From Trebonia sp964581815 (GTDB lineage Bacteria; Actinomycetota; Actinomycetes; Streptosporangiales; Streptosporangiaceae), in the NCBI GenBank assembly GCA_964581815.1, contig CAZORE010000016.1:25132-89131 (forward strand): DNA of 64,000 nt, written 5' to 3'. Under the pieces are notes generated by a model. That model saw only the letters and a program-made list of their open reading frames with translations, was not told the DNA's origin and did not search any database. How positions within the stretch are numbered: position 1 is the stretch's first letter; each line of letters starts with the position of its first letter. A program made the translations under genes and the position numbers. Positions 1 through 9,130 of the stretch are shown here, piece by piece.

Positions 1-234
1 GACGCTGGCCAGCGGCCGCCAGGCGGTGCCCGGGTCGGCCGCGATCGCCTCAAGGGCGGGAAGGACCGCGTCCCAGCGGTCAAGCAGCTCGGTGATGGTC
101 CGCGCCCCGGCCGTCTCCGGGCGGGCGGACAGGCTGGTGACGCGGTCACGGGAGACGAGGACGGGCACCGGCGCCCCGCTGCCCAGGTCGGCCTTGGCCA
201 GGGCCCACGGCCCGGCATGATCGATTAGTTGCAC
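1..234 (-). CDS. Fumarylacetoacetate-hydrolase-fold enzyme, N-terminal part (cut by window edge)
   Basis: Reading the minus strand from a GTG at 234 gives 78 open codons to the window edge, beginning VQLIDHAGPWALAKADLG. The pattern of a short N-terminal beta domain followed by a segment like LLDRWDAVLPALEAIA and WRPLASV resembles the N-terminal domain that precedes the catalytic fold in FAH/2-keto-4-pentenoate hydratase-type proteins. Those enzymes hydrolyse or isomerise beta-diketones in aromatic catabolism. The catalytic metal-binding residues lie outside the window. The ribosome site before the GTG is weak, so the true start could differ. The family assignment rests on a short N-terminus only. 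Confidence 0.5.
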   Translation of the reverse strand, partial: MQLIDHAGPWALAKADLGSGAPVPVLVSRDRVTSLSARPETAGARTITELLDRWDAVLPALEAIAADPGTAWRPLASV

Positions 235-350
235 ATGCGTTTCCGGCAAGGCCGCTTCACTCCAATGAAACAAGCAGGACAAGTTCACGTTGTGAGCGCC
301 AGTATGGAATGCACGGGCAGGGCGAGGGAAACGCACGTTTGATATGCCGT

Positions 351-369
351 CCATCCACCGCGTGGATGG
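351..369. terminator. Short inverted repeat between two minus-strand genes
   Basis: CCATCCAC and GTGGATGG form a perfect 8-bp stem with a 3-base CGC loop in the 243-base gap between the ECF sigma gene and the partial FAH-type gene. It could be a terminator for the sigma gene or an operator. There is no T-tract on either side, so the role is uncertain. Confidence 0.3.
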
Positions 370-477
370 CCGTGAGCCGGGCTGGCCTTCAGCCGGGCTG
401 CCCTCCGCGAGCGAACCGGCGGCTGACGGCCCGCCCGCACCGGGCTGGCCGGTCGTTCCGGGGCCGCTGCGTTCAGG

Positions 478-1695
478 TCAGGGCGAGGACGGGCGGGGGC
501 GGGCGGCTCGCGCGCGGGCGGCCTGACGGACCAGGTGGTCGCGCTCGGCGACGTTGGTGGCCAGGCGAGCGGCCTCGGCGTACGCGGTGGCCGCCGCGGG
601 CAGGTCACCGTCGAGTTCGTGCAGGTAACCGCGCACGGCATGCCACCGGTGCCGGTCGCCGATCACCGCGCGCAGCCGTTCGGTCTCGCGCAGGCCCGCG
701 GCGGCACCGAGGACATGGCCGGCCGCGACCGCGCGGCCGAGGACCGCGGCGGGGTCCTGGTGCACAGGGTCCCTGGTCAGCGCGACGAGGTCGTCGTACC
801 AGGCGAGGATCTGCGGCCAGTCGGTCTCCGCGGCGCTCGCGGCATCGTCGTGCAGGGCGGCGATCGCGGCCTCGACCTGGTAGCGGCCCGGGCGCCGTTC
901 CTCCGTCTGCATGGCGATCGCCGACTGCAGGACGCGCACGCCCTCAGCGATCTCGCGCGTGTCCCACAGGCTGCGGTCCTGCCGGTCAAGCGTGACGATC
1001 CGGCCCTCGGGGTCGAGCCGCGCCGGGAGCCGGGCATGATTCAGCAGCATCAGCGCGAGCAGCCCTCGCGCCTCGGGCTCCTGCGTTGCGAGGGTGAGCT
1101 GGCGGGCGAGCCGGATCGCCTCATCGGCCAGGCTCGCTCGTCCCGCGTGGCCGGCGGTGTAGATCAGGTAGAGCGCGCGCAGCACCACGGCGAGGTCGCC
1201 GGGCTGGTCCAGGCGGCGCCCGCGCAGGGCGCGCTTAGCGCGGCTGATCCGCTGGGCCATCGTCGCCTCGGGAACGTAGAACGCGTCGGCGATCTCCCTG
1301 GTGGTGAGGCCGCCGACGGCCCGCAGGGTCAGTGCCACCTGCGACGCGGGCGCGAGGCCGGGGTGACAGCAGCAGAAAAGCAGGAAGAGGGTGTCGTCGC
1401 CCTCCTCCGCCGCGGCCGGCCGCGGCGGCGCGTGCGTAACCTCCTCGCGGCGGTACCTGGCCGCCTCGCTACGGCGGGCGTCAATGAGCCGTCGCGTCGC
1501 GACCGTCGTCAGCCACGCGCCGGGGTCGCCCGGCGGGTGCCCCGGCCAGACCCGCAGCGCCTCAAGCAACGCCTCCTGGAGCGCGTCCTCCGCGGCGTCG
1601 AAGTCCTCGCCCCGGCGGACCAGCCCCGCGAGCACCCGCGGGACGAGGGCGCGGAGCGCGCCCTCGTCCAGTCGCCGCGCCGACTCGCCGGCCAC
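478..1695 (-). CDS. ECF sigma factor of the ECF42 type (with DUF6596/TPR-like C-terminal extension)
   Basis: The 405-residue product starts with a sigma-70 region 2 (DFDAAEDALQEALLEALRVW, then WLTTVATRRLIDARRSEA) and has a region 4 helix-turn-helix at about 120-157 (TLRAVGGLTTREIADAFYVP). The remaining 240 or so residues form the helical extension typical of ECF42 sigma factors; ordinary ECF proteins are only about 200 residues. No anti-sigma gene is adjacent. Instead the gene starts 6 bases after the stop of a DGPF/YCII-domain gene, which is the conserved ECF42 partner arrangement. In that group the C-terminal extension, not an anti-sigma factor, is thought to control activity. Target promoters are unknown here. 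Confidence 0.93.
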   Translation of the reverse strand: MAGESARRLDEGALRALVPRVLAGLVRRGEDFDAAEDALQEALLEALRVWPGHPPGDPGAWLTTVATRRLIDARRSEAARYRREEVTHAPPRPAAAEEGDDTLFLLFCCCHPGLAPASQVALTLRAVGGLTTREIADAFYVPEATMAQRISRAKRALRGRRLDQPGDLAVVLRALYLIYTAGHAGRASLADEAIRLARQLTLATQEPEARGLLALMLLNHARLPARLDPEGRIVTLDRQDRSLWDTREIAEGVRVLQSAIAMQTEERRPGRYQVEAAIAALHDDAASAAETDWPQILAWYDDLVALTRDPVHQDPAAVLGRAVAAGHVLGAAAGLRETERLRAVIGDRHRWHAVRGYLHELDGDLPAAATAYAEAARLATNVAERDHLVRQAARARAARPRPSSP

Positions 1696-1701
1696 GCCGG
1701 C

Positions 1702-2112
1702 TCAGCCTTCCGAGGGCGCCTCGGACATGACCTCCCGGATGTCGATCCATTCATACAGCGGCGTGCCGCCGGGACCGGGCTCGGAGGAAACGTACGCGGC
1801 GAGCTCGACCGCGCGCTCGTAGGAGTCGACGTCGATCATGTACCAGCCCGCGACCAGGTCGCTTGTCTCGGGGAGCGGGCCGTCGGTGGTGACGGGCGCC
1901 GCGTCGGGGCCGCCGTAGCGCACCCAGGTGCGCGCCGGCGTGAGCGCCTGGGCGTCGACGAACTCGCCGTTCTTCTCGAGCAGCTCACTGACATGCTTGA
2001 GGAAGGCCATGTGCGCCTCTACGTCCTGCGGGGCCCACTGGTCCATCGGCGGCACGGGACGGTGCGGCTGCGGGCCGCCGCGGTAGTGCTTGAGGAGCAG
2101 GTACTTCGGCAT
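1702..2112 (-). CDS. YCII-related (DGPF) domain protein, ECF42 partner
   Basis: The 136-residue protein opens MPKYLLLKHYRGG and carries the small alpha/beta YCII fold, including the TDGPLPETSDLVAGWYMIDV segment that gives DGPF proteins their name. The ATG at 2112 is chosen because AGGAG lies about 8 bases upstream; an in-frame start 45 bases earlier lacks such a site. It is followed after 6 bases by the ECF42 sigma gene, so the two are almost surely co-transcribed and probably translationally coupled. These proteins are usual regulon members of their sigma factor, but their biochemical role is not established. Confidence 0.92.
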   Translation of the reverse strand: MPKYLLLKHYRGGPQPHRPVPPMDQWAPQDVEAHMAFLKHVSELLEKNGEFVDAQALTPARTWVRYGGPDAAPVTTDGPLPETSDLVAGWYMIDVDSYERAVELAAYVSSEPGPGGTPLYEWIDIREVMSEAPSEG

Positions 2113-2168
2113 CGTGGTCTCCTGGTGTCGCGGGCCGCGCTTGCCGCGGCCCTTCACCTGATGAGCGG

Positions 2169-2217
2169 AGCCGGCCGGCGCTTCTCGACACCATCCCGGT
2201 GCCTGCGCCGGCCGGCT
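2169..2217 (-). terminator. GC-rich hairpin after the aldehyde dehydrogenase gene
   Basis: A perfect 13-bp inverted repeat (AGCCGGCCGGCGC at 2169-2181, GCGCCGGCCGGCT at 2205-2217) with a 23-base loop begins 10 bases after the stop codon of the aldehyde dehydrogenase. No U-tract follows, which is common for actinomycete terminators. It separates the dehydrogenase from the YCII/sigma pair downstream. Confidence 0.55.
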
Positions 2218-2226
2218 GCTCCCCCG

Positions 2227-3603
2227 TTAGCGCTGGACGTAGAAGAGGCGCTTGTTGACGAACTCGTCGATGCCGAGCGGGCCGAGCTCGCGGCCGAAGC
2301 CGGAGCGCTTGGTGCCGCCGAACGGCAGGTCCGCGCCCTCCCCGGCCGGGGTGTTGACGTTGGCCATGCCGACCTCGAGCTGCTCGGCGACCCGCGTCGC
2401 GCGCTCCTCGTCGGCCGACCACACCGCGCCGCCGAGGCCGAAGTCCACGACGTTGGCGAGTTGCACGGCTTCCGTGTCGCTGTCGACCTTGTACACGACG
2501 GCGACCGGGCCGAACAGCTCCTCCTTGTAGGCGCGCATCTCCGGGGTGACTCCGGTGAGCACGGCCGGCGCGAAGTACGCGCCCCCGTCCGAGAGGGTGC
2601 CGCCGACGTGCAGGGTCGCGCCCTTCGACACGGCGTCCTGGATCTGGGCGAGCAGGTTCTCCGCCGCCTTGCGAGACACCATCGGGCTGTACGCCTCGTC
2701 GGAGTCGTCGCCCGACGGGCGCGGCGTCATGGCGGTGGCTCGCTTGACCAGGGCGGCCACGAAGTCGTCGTACACGTCGTTCATGACGATCATCCGCTTG
2801 TTGGAGTTGCAGGCCTGGCCCACGTTCTCCATCCGGGTCGCCCAGGCGGTCTCCGCCGCCTCCTCCACGTCGGGGGTGTCCAGGATGATGTACGGGTCGG
2901 ACCCGCCGAGCTCGAGGACGACCTTCTTCAGGTTGCGCCCGGCCTGCGCGGCCACCACGGTGCCCGCCCGCTCGGAGCCGGTCAGCGAGACGCCGCGCAG
3001 CCGCGGGTCGGCGATCATGTCGGCGACCTGCTCGTGGGTGGCGAAGATGTTCGTGTAGACGCCCTCGGGCACGCCGGCGTCCTTCATGATCTGCGCGATC
3101 GCCAGGGCCGAGGTGGGGCAGTTCTCCGCGTGCTTGACGATGACGGGGTTGCCGACGATCAGGGCGGGCGCGGCGAACCTGGCCACCTGGTAGTACGGGT
3201 AGTTCCACGGCATCACGCCGAGCACCGGGCCGACGGGCAGGTACTCGACCCGCGCGGAGTCATGGCCAGGCAGCGGCCGGTCGGCGAGCAGCGCTGGGCC
3301 GTTGTCGGCGTAGTACTCGAAGATGGCGGTGCAGAACTCGGCCTCACCGACGGCCTGCGCGGGCCGCTTGCCCATCTCCTTGGTGATCAGCGCGGCCAGG
3401 TCGGCGGCGCGCTCGGTGAACAGCTCGGCGACCCGCTTGACGATGGCGGCGCGCTCGGCGACCGGCCGCCGCTTCCATTCCGCGAAGGCTGCGGTGGCGG
3501 CGCTGAGCGCCGCCTCGACCTCGGCGTCCGTGGCGTAGGGGAAGGTCTGCGACACCTCGCCGGTCGCGGGGTCGGTTACCTGATAGGGCGGAGTCTGCGT
3601 CAT
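2227..3603 (-). CDS. NAD(P)+-dependent aldehyde dehydrogenase, succinate-semialdehyde dehydrogenase-like
   Basis: This 458-residue protein is full length for the ALDH superfamily. It shows the cofactor and oxyanion motif PWNYP, the general-base glutamate in VLELGGSDP (about residue 231), the catalytic cysteine in NVGQACNSNKR (about residue 265) and the C-terminal PFGGTKRSGFGRELG. The ELGGSDP and GKRP features are closest to the GabD/YneI-type succinate-semialdehyde dehydrogenases, which oxidise succinic semialdehyde to succinate in GABA degradation. No other GABA gene is nearby, so substrate is inferred from family only. It appears to be a single-gene transcript ending at the hairpin at 2169-2217. 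Confidence 0.9.
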   Translation of the reverse strand: MTQTPPYQVTDPATGEVSQTFPYATDAEVEAALSAATAAFAEWKRRPVAERAAIVKRVAELFTERAADLAALITKEMGKRPAQAVGEAEFCTAIFEYYADNGPALLADRPLPGHDSARVEYLPVGPVLGVMPWNYPYYQVARFAAPALIVGNPVIVKHAENCPTSALAIAQIMKDAGVPEGVYTNIFATHEQVADMIADPRLRGVSLTGSERAGTVVAAQAGRNLKKVVLELGGSDPYIILDTPDVEEAAETAWATRMENVGQACNSNKRMIVMNDVYDDFVAALVKRATAMTPRPSGDDSDEAYSPMVSRKAAENLLAQIQDAVSKGATLHVGGTLSDGGAYFAPAVLTGVTPEMRAYKEELFGPVAVVYKVDSDTEAVQLANVVDFGLGGAVWSADEERATRVAEQLEVGMANVNTPAGEGADLPFGGTKRSGFGRELGPLGIDEFVNKRLFYVQR

Positions 3604-3708
3604 TGCCGCTCCCGGAGTCGCTGCGGTACAAGATTCATCAGAACAACGTTACGGGAGGGAAGGTACCCGCCGGACGGCCGGCCGACCACCTAGGCCGCGG
3701 CCGGGCGA

Positions 3709-4230
3709 CTAGTCGGCGCTCGCGCAGGCCTTGTCGAGCAGTTCCGCGTTCGCGGCGCTCGCCGCCCCCCCGGTGCTGACCAGGCCGAAGGCGGCGTTGA
3801 TCTGACTGTAGTCGGGGTCGGTCTTGAGCGGGCTGTTGGCCCTGAACGCGGGCAGCCAGGCGGGGCCGGAGAACCACACCTCAAGCTGGTACGCGGTGTC
3901 GCCGCGAACCCGGCCGACGTACTGGTCGCGCAGCACCGCCCACTGCTCGCACACGATGAGGGCGTCCATGCCGTCTGTGCTCGCCGGGAACGTCCCGTAG
4001 CTCATCGAACCGAGCACCGGCACCGCCTGAGGGGTCACGGTGGGCGTGACCCAGCCCGACGGCGACTGCCCTGGCGCAAGCGACGATGACGGCGTCTGCA
4101 TGGTGACGCACCCGCTCACCAGGAGCGCCACCCCGAGCGCCCCGGTACCGAACACGCCGATCCCGAGCGCGCACGTGTTGAGCGCGGTTGCGCCGGCGCG
4201 CGCGAGGACCCGCGGTTTCCGTGCCCCCAT
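3709..4230 (-). CDS. Putative secreted lipoprotein of unknown function
   Basis: The 173-residue product begins MGARKPRVLARAGATALN, has a hydrophobic stretch and then a lipobox-like LLVSGC at about residues 36-41, followed by a Ser/Pro-rich linker. This fits export and lipid attachment to the membrane. The mature part (about 130 residues) has two further cysteines and no domain I recognise. The start at 4230 is preferred because AGGTGA lies 9-14 bases upstream and because it leaves a normal signal-peptide N-terminus; an in-frame start 63 bases earlier is possible. It diverges from furA, with a palindrome between them. Confidence 0.72.
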   Translation of the reverse strand: MGARKPRVLARAGATALNTCALGIGVFGTGALGVALLVSGCVTMQTPSSSLAPGQSPSGWVTPTVTPQAVPVLGSMSYGTFPASTDGMDALIVCEQWAVLRDQYVGRVRGDTAYQLEVWFSGPAWLPAFRANSPLKTDPDYSQINAAFGLVSTGGAASAANAELLDKACASAD

Positions 4231-4305
4231 GAAACTGCTCACCTTCCGCCCCGCCGGCTCCCCGTTCGCCTGCCTGGTGCCTGGGCATACCAAGATTTAT
4301 CGGAC

Positions 4306-4323
4306 AGTAATCAAATGATTACT
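4306..4323. promoter_or_regulatory. Perfect 18-bp palindrome, candidate operator
   Basis: AGTAATCA-AA-TGATTACT is a perfect 8-bp inverted repeat in the AT-rich divergent region, 76 bases upstream of the lipoprotein gene and 112 upstream of furA. Such AT-rich symmetry is unusual in this GC-rich sequence and fits a dimeric repressor site. Which regulator binds is unknown. Confidence 0.5.
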
Positions 4324-4380
4324 CTGAGTATGCCAGCCGTCACCCGGCGGTAACGACTTCCTGGCGGCGTCACCGCTCAA

Positions 4381-4420
4381 CTTGAGACATTCGTTAACTT
4401 GAACTCTTCGTCTTTAGAGG
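4381..4420 (+). promoter_or_regulatory. AT-rich furA promoter/operator region
   Basis: The segment immediately before furA contains TTGAGA and the AT-rich GTTAACTTGAAC followed by TCTTTAGAGG, ending about 15 bases before the GTG start. FurA proteins of actinomycetes repress their own furA-katG transcript from an AT-rich site in this position. The exact box is not assigned. Confidence 0.4.
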
Positions 4421-4434
4421 GGTAGGTTGGACCT

Positions 4435-4881
4435 GTGAACGCGTCGCCTTACATCCCGACCACCGCCGATGAGCTGCGCGGGGCCGGCCTGCGGGTGACG
4501 GCCGTCCGCGTCGCGCTCCTCGATACCGTCAGGACCGGGGACCACCTCGGCGTCGACGGCGTCGCGTCCGGGGTGCGGGCCCGGGTGGGCCACGTCTCCC
4601 TGCAGGCGGTCTACGAGGCACTGCACGCGCTCACCGCGGCGGGCCTGGTACGCCGCATCGAGCCGGCCGGCCGCCCGCCCCGGTACGAGGGACGGGTCGG
4701 TGACAACCACCATCACCTCGTCTGCCGGTCGTGCGGCGTCGTCGCCGACGTCGACTGCGCGGTCGGCGAGGCGCCGTGCCTGGTCCCCTCGGACGACCGC
4801 GGCTTCAGCCTCGATGAGGCCGAAGTGATCTACTGGGGACTATGCGCTGAGTGTTCCGCTCATCCCGGTGAGCGGCTTTAA
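4435..4881 (+). CDS. furA: Fur-family redox regulator FurA
   Basis: The 148-residue protein has an N-terminal winged helix (LRVTAVRVALLDTV... VSLQAVYEALHALTAAGLVRRI) and a C-terminal metal and dimer domain with DNHHHLVCRSCG. Cysteines C97/C100 and C137/C140 form two CxxC pairs expected to hold structural zinc. The start is a GTG with AGGTTGG just upstream. katG follows 43 bases after the stop, the standard actinomycete furA-katG arrangement, in which FurA represses both genes until oxidised by peroxide. Confidence 0.95.
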   Translation: MNASPYIPTTADELRGAGLRVTAVRVALLDTVRTGDHLGVDGVASGVRARVGHVSLQAVYEALHALTAAGLVRRIEPAGRPPRYEGRVGDNHHHLVCRSCGVVADVDCAVGEAPCLVPSDDRGFSLDEAEVIYWGLCAECSAHPGERL

Positions 4882-4923
4882 CCCTGAACACCGCTGATCC
4901 GACAAAGCCCGGAAGGATTTCTC

Positions 4924-7173
<2,250 letters not shown>

Positions 7174-7180
7174 CCACATC

Positions 7181-7390
7181 CCCCGCCTGGACGCCCAGGC
7201 CGGCCCGCAGGGGCCGGCCTGGGCGTTCCTGCTTCNNNNNNNNNNNNNNNNNNNNNNNNNNNNNNNNNNNNNNNNNNNNNNNNNNNNNNNNNNNNNNNNN
7301 NNNNNNNNNNNNNNNNNNNNNNNNNNNNNNNNNNNCCCCGCCTGGACGCCCAGGCCGGCCCGCAGGGGCCGGCCTGGGCGTTCCTGCTTC
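7181..7390. other. 100-N assembly gap flanked by an identical 55-base copy
   Basis: N bases fill 7236-7335 exactly. The 55 bases before the gap (7181-7235) and the 55 after it (7336-7390) are identical and contain the katG terminator hairpin. A fixed 100-N spacer with identical ends of k-mer length is what a de Bruijn assembler and scaffolder leave when two contigs stop at the same hairpin. The true genome probably has one copy and little or nothing missing. Confidence 0.9.
7192..7225 (+). terminator. katG terminator hairpin
   Basis: A perfect 15-bp stem (7192-7206 paired with 7211-7225) with a 4-base GCAG loop lies 18 bases after the katG stop codon, followed by TTCCTGCTTC. It is a strong rho-independent-type hairpin. 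The same sequence reappears at 7347-7380 on the other side of the N run; see the assembly-gap entry. Confidence 0.85.
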
Positions 7391-7466
7391 CGGCCAGAGC
7401 TCCGGTCAGCCGGCCCGTGCGACCTCTCTGCTCCTGCTTCACCTTTAGGCCCGTCGGCCGCAATCG

Positions 7467-7718
7467 TCAGGAGTAAGGAGCTTGTCGTGCTCCGCCCGCC
7501 GCGTCACCGTCCTCCCGGCCGCCCTCGAACCTGCGGATGACCCGCATGCCGTCGTCTCCCTTGACCACCACCACTTGCGGCGGTCCGGCGAAGCTGCGGA
7601 AGCGGGCCTCCTCCAGCGCCTCGACCAGTCCCTTGAGCGTGTACGGGTAGAGCTTGTCGACATTTCCCGGCGGCCCGCCGGGACTGTCGTCCCGCACCAC
7701 GTACGCTCCCCTTGCCAT
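7467..7718 (-). CDS. Small conserved-looking protein of unknown function
   Basis: From the ATG at 7718 the frame encodes 83 residues: MARGAYVVRDDSPGGPPGN followed by a compact predicted alpha/beta core (LKGLVEALEEARFRSFAGP, then VVVVKGDDGMRVIRRFEGG). GGGGGAGGG lies 8-16 bases upstream, a strong ribosome site, which is the main support for this start over longer in-frame versions. It diverges from the CoA-transferase gene with a short shared upstream region. I do not recognise a family. Confidence 0.62.
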   Translation of the reverse strand: MARGAYVVRDDSPGGPPGNVDKLYPYTLKGLVEALEEARFRSFAGPPQVVVVKGDDGMRVIRRFEGGREDGDAAGGARQAPYS

Positions 7719-7809
7719 GGCGGCACCCTCCCCCGCGGTAGCCGTCCCCATGATCAACTTAGCAAGTGTGCAGGCCACGGGCCTGGCCGGCTCACGGAAG
7801 GGGCCAGGG

Positions 7810-8985
7810 ATGGACAACGGTCGCCCGGAACCGGGCCCGCCGGCCCGGGGCCTGCCGCTCGCCGGCCTCCTCGTCGTCTCCGTCGAGCAGGCGGTGGCCG
7901 CGCCGTACGCCACCAGGCAGCTCGCCGACCTGGGCGCGCGGGTCATCAAGGTGGAACGGCCCAGGGCGGGTGACTTCGCTCGTGGCTACGACCGGACCGT
8001 GCTCGGGCAGTCGTCGTACTTCGTCTGGCTGAACCGGGGGAAGGAGTCCGTCGTCCTCGACGTCAAGGACCCGGCCGACCGGGCGCTGCTCGGCGCGGTC
8101 ATCGACCGGGCCGACGTCTTCGTGCAGAACCTCATCCCCGGCGCCGCCGCGCGGCTCGGCCTTGACGCCGCCACGCTGCGCGGCAGGCGGCCTGAGCTGG
8201 TCCACTGCTCCATCTCCGGCTACGGCGAGGACGGGCCGTATGCCGCGAAGAAGGCGTACGACCTGCTCATCCAGTGCGAGGCCGGCCTGGTCATGTCCAC
8301 CGGCACCCCGGAGGCGCCGGCCAAGGCCGGGTTCTCCGTCGCCGACCTGGCCACCGGCGTCTACGCCTACAGCGGCATCCTCGCCGCGCTGTATGACCGG
8401 GCACGGACCGGGGCGGGCGCCACGCTGCGCGTCTCGCTGCTTGACTCGCTCGGCGAGCTGATGTCGCAGCCCGCCTACTTCTCGCACTACGGCGGGGAGC
8501 CGCCGCGGCGGACCGGGGCACGGCACCCGTCTATCTCGCCGTACGGCCCGTTCCGCGCATCCGACGGCTCGGTGTTCTTCGGCATACAGAACGAGCGGGA
8601 GTGGCTCGCCCTGTGCCGCGACGTCCTGCGGCGGGCCGACGTCGCCACGGATCTCCGCTTCGCGACCAACCCGGACCGGGTCGCGCACCACGACGAGCTG
8701 ACCGCGGTCATCGAGTCCGCGTTCGCCGGCCGGACGGCCGGGGAGGTGAGCGAGGCGCTCGAGGCGGCGGGGATCGCCAACGCCCGCCTGCGCGCCCCCG
8801 CGGACCTGTTCAGCCACCCGCAGCTGGTCGCGCGGGGGCGCTGGCAGCCGGTCGGCACGCCGGGCGGTGAGATCGACGCGCTGCTGCCGCCGGCCGAGAT
8901 CGAGGGCGCCGCGCCGGTCATGGGCCGGGTCCCGGCGCTCGGCGAGCACACCGCGGCCGTCCGGGCGGAGTTCGGTAACAGTTGA
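7810..8985 (+). CDS. CaiB/BaiF-type (family III) CoA-transferase
   Basis: The 391-residue protein shows the family hallmarks: VVSVEQAVAAPYATRQLADLGARVIKVERP at the N-terminus, NRGKESVVLDVKDP, the catalytic aspartate in AYDLLIQCEAGL, and SVADLATGVYAYSGILAAL. These enzymes move CoA between carboxylic acids through an aspartyl-CoA thioester. The sequence style is nearest to dicarboxylate (mesaconyl/itaconyl/succinyl) transferases, but no partner pathway gene is adjacent, so the substrate is open. The ATG at 7810 is chosen for AAGGGGCCAGGG directly upstream; the frame extends 156 bases further without comparable signals. Confidence 0.92.
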   Translation: MDNGRPEPGPPARGLPLAGLLVVSVEQAVAAPYATRQLADLGARVIKVERPRAGDFARGYDRTVLGQSSYFVWLNRGKESVVLDVKDPADRALLGAVIDRADVFVQNLIPGAAARLGLDAATLRGRRPELVHCSISGYGEDGPYAAKKAYDLLIQCEAGLVMSTGTPEAPAKAGFSVADLATGVYAYSGILAALYDRARTGAGATLRVSLLDSLGELMSQPAYFSHYGGEPPRRTGARHPSISPYGPFRASDGSVFFGIQNEREWLALCRDVLRRADVATDLRFATNPDRVAHHDELTAVIESAFAGRTAGEVSEALEAAGIANARLRAPADLFSHPQLVARGRWQPVGTPGGEIDALLPPAEIEGAAPVMGRVPALGEHTAAVRAEFGNS

Positions 8986-9130
8986 CGCCCCGCGTCCCAG
9001 CTGCCCCGGCGGGTTTCCATCACCGCTCGGGACGGGCTTGCGCGGCGAAGTGTGCGGACTAATCGGCCAATTGCTGTCACACTATCCTCGGCGGGAGCGC
9101 GGGGTCGCTTCTGAGCCCGAGGAGGCCTGG

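Noticed and set aside
535..3693. Very long open plus-strand frame opposite the sigma factor, YCII and aldehyde dehydrogenase genes
   Set aside because: It is the mirror of genes with clear motifs on the minus strand; long antisense frames are expected when third positions are mostly G/C. Its composition (runs of R, G, H, D, V) matches no protein family.
7336..7390. Duplicated katG terminator as a biological repeat
   Set aside because: The second copy is bounded by a 100-N spacer and has exactly the same 55-base extent as the flank at the other gap, which marks assembly overlap.
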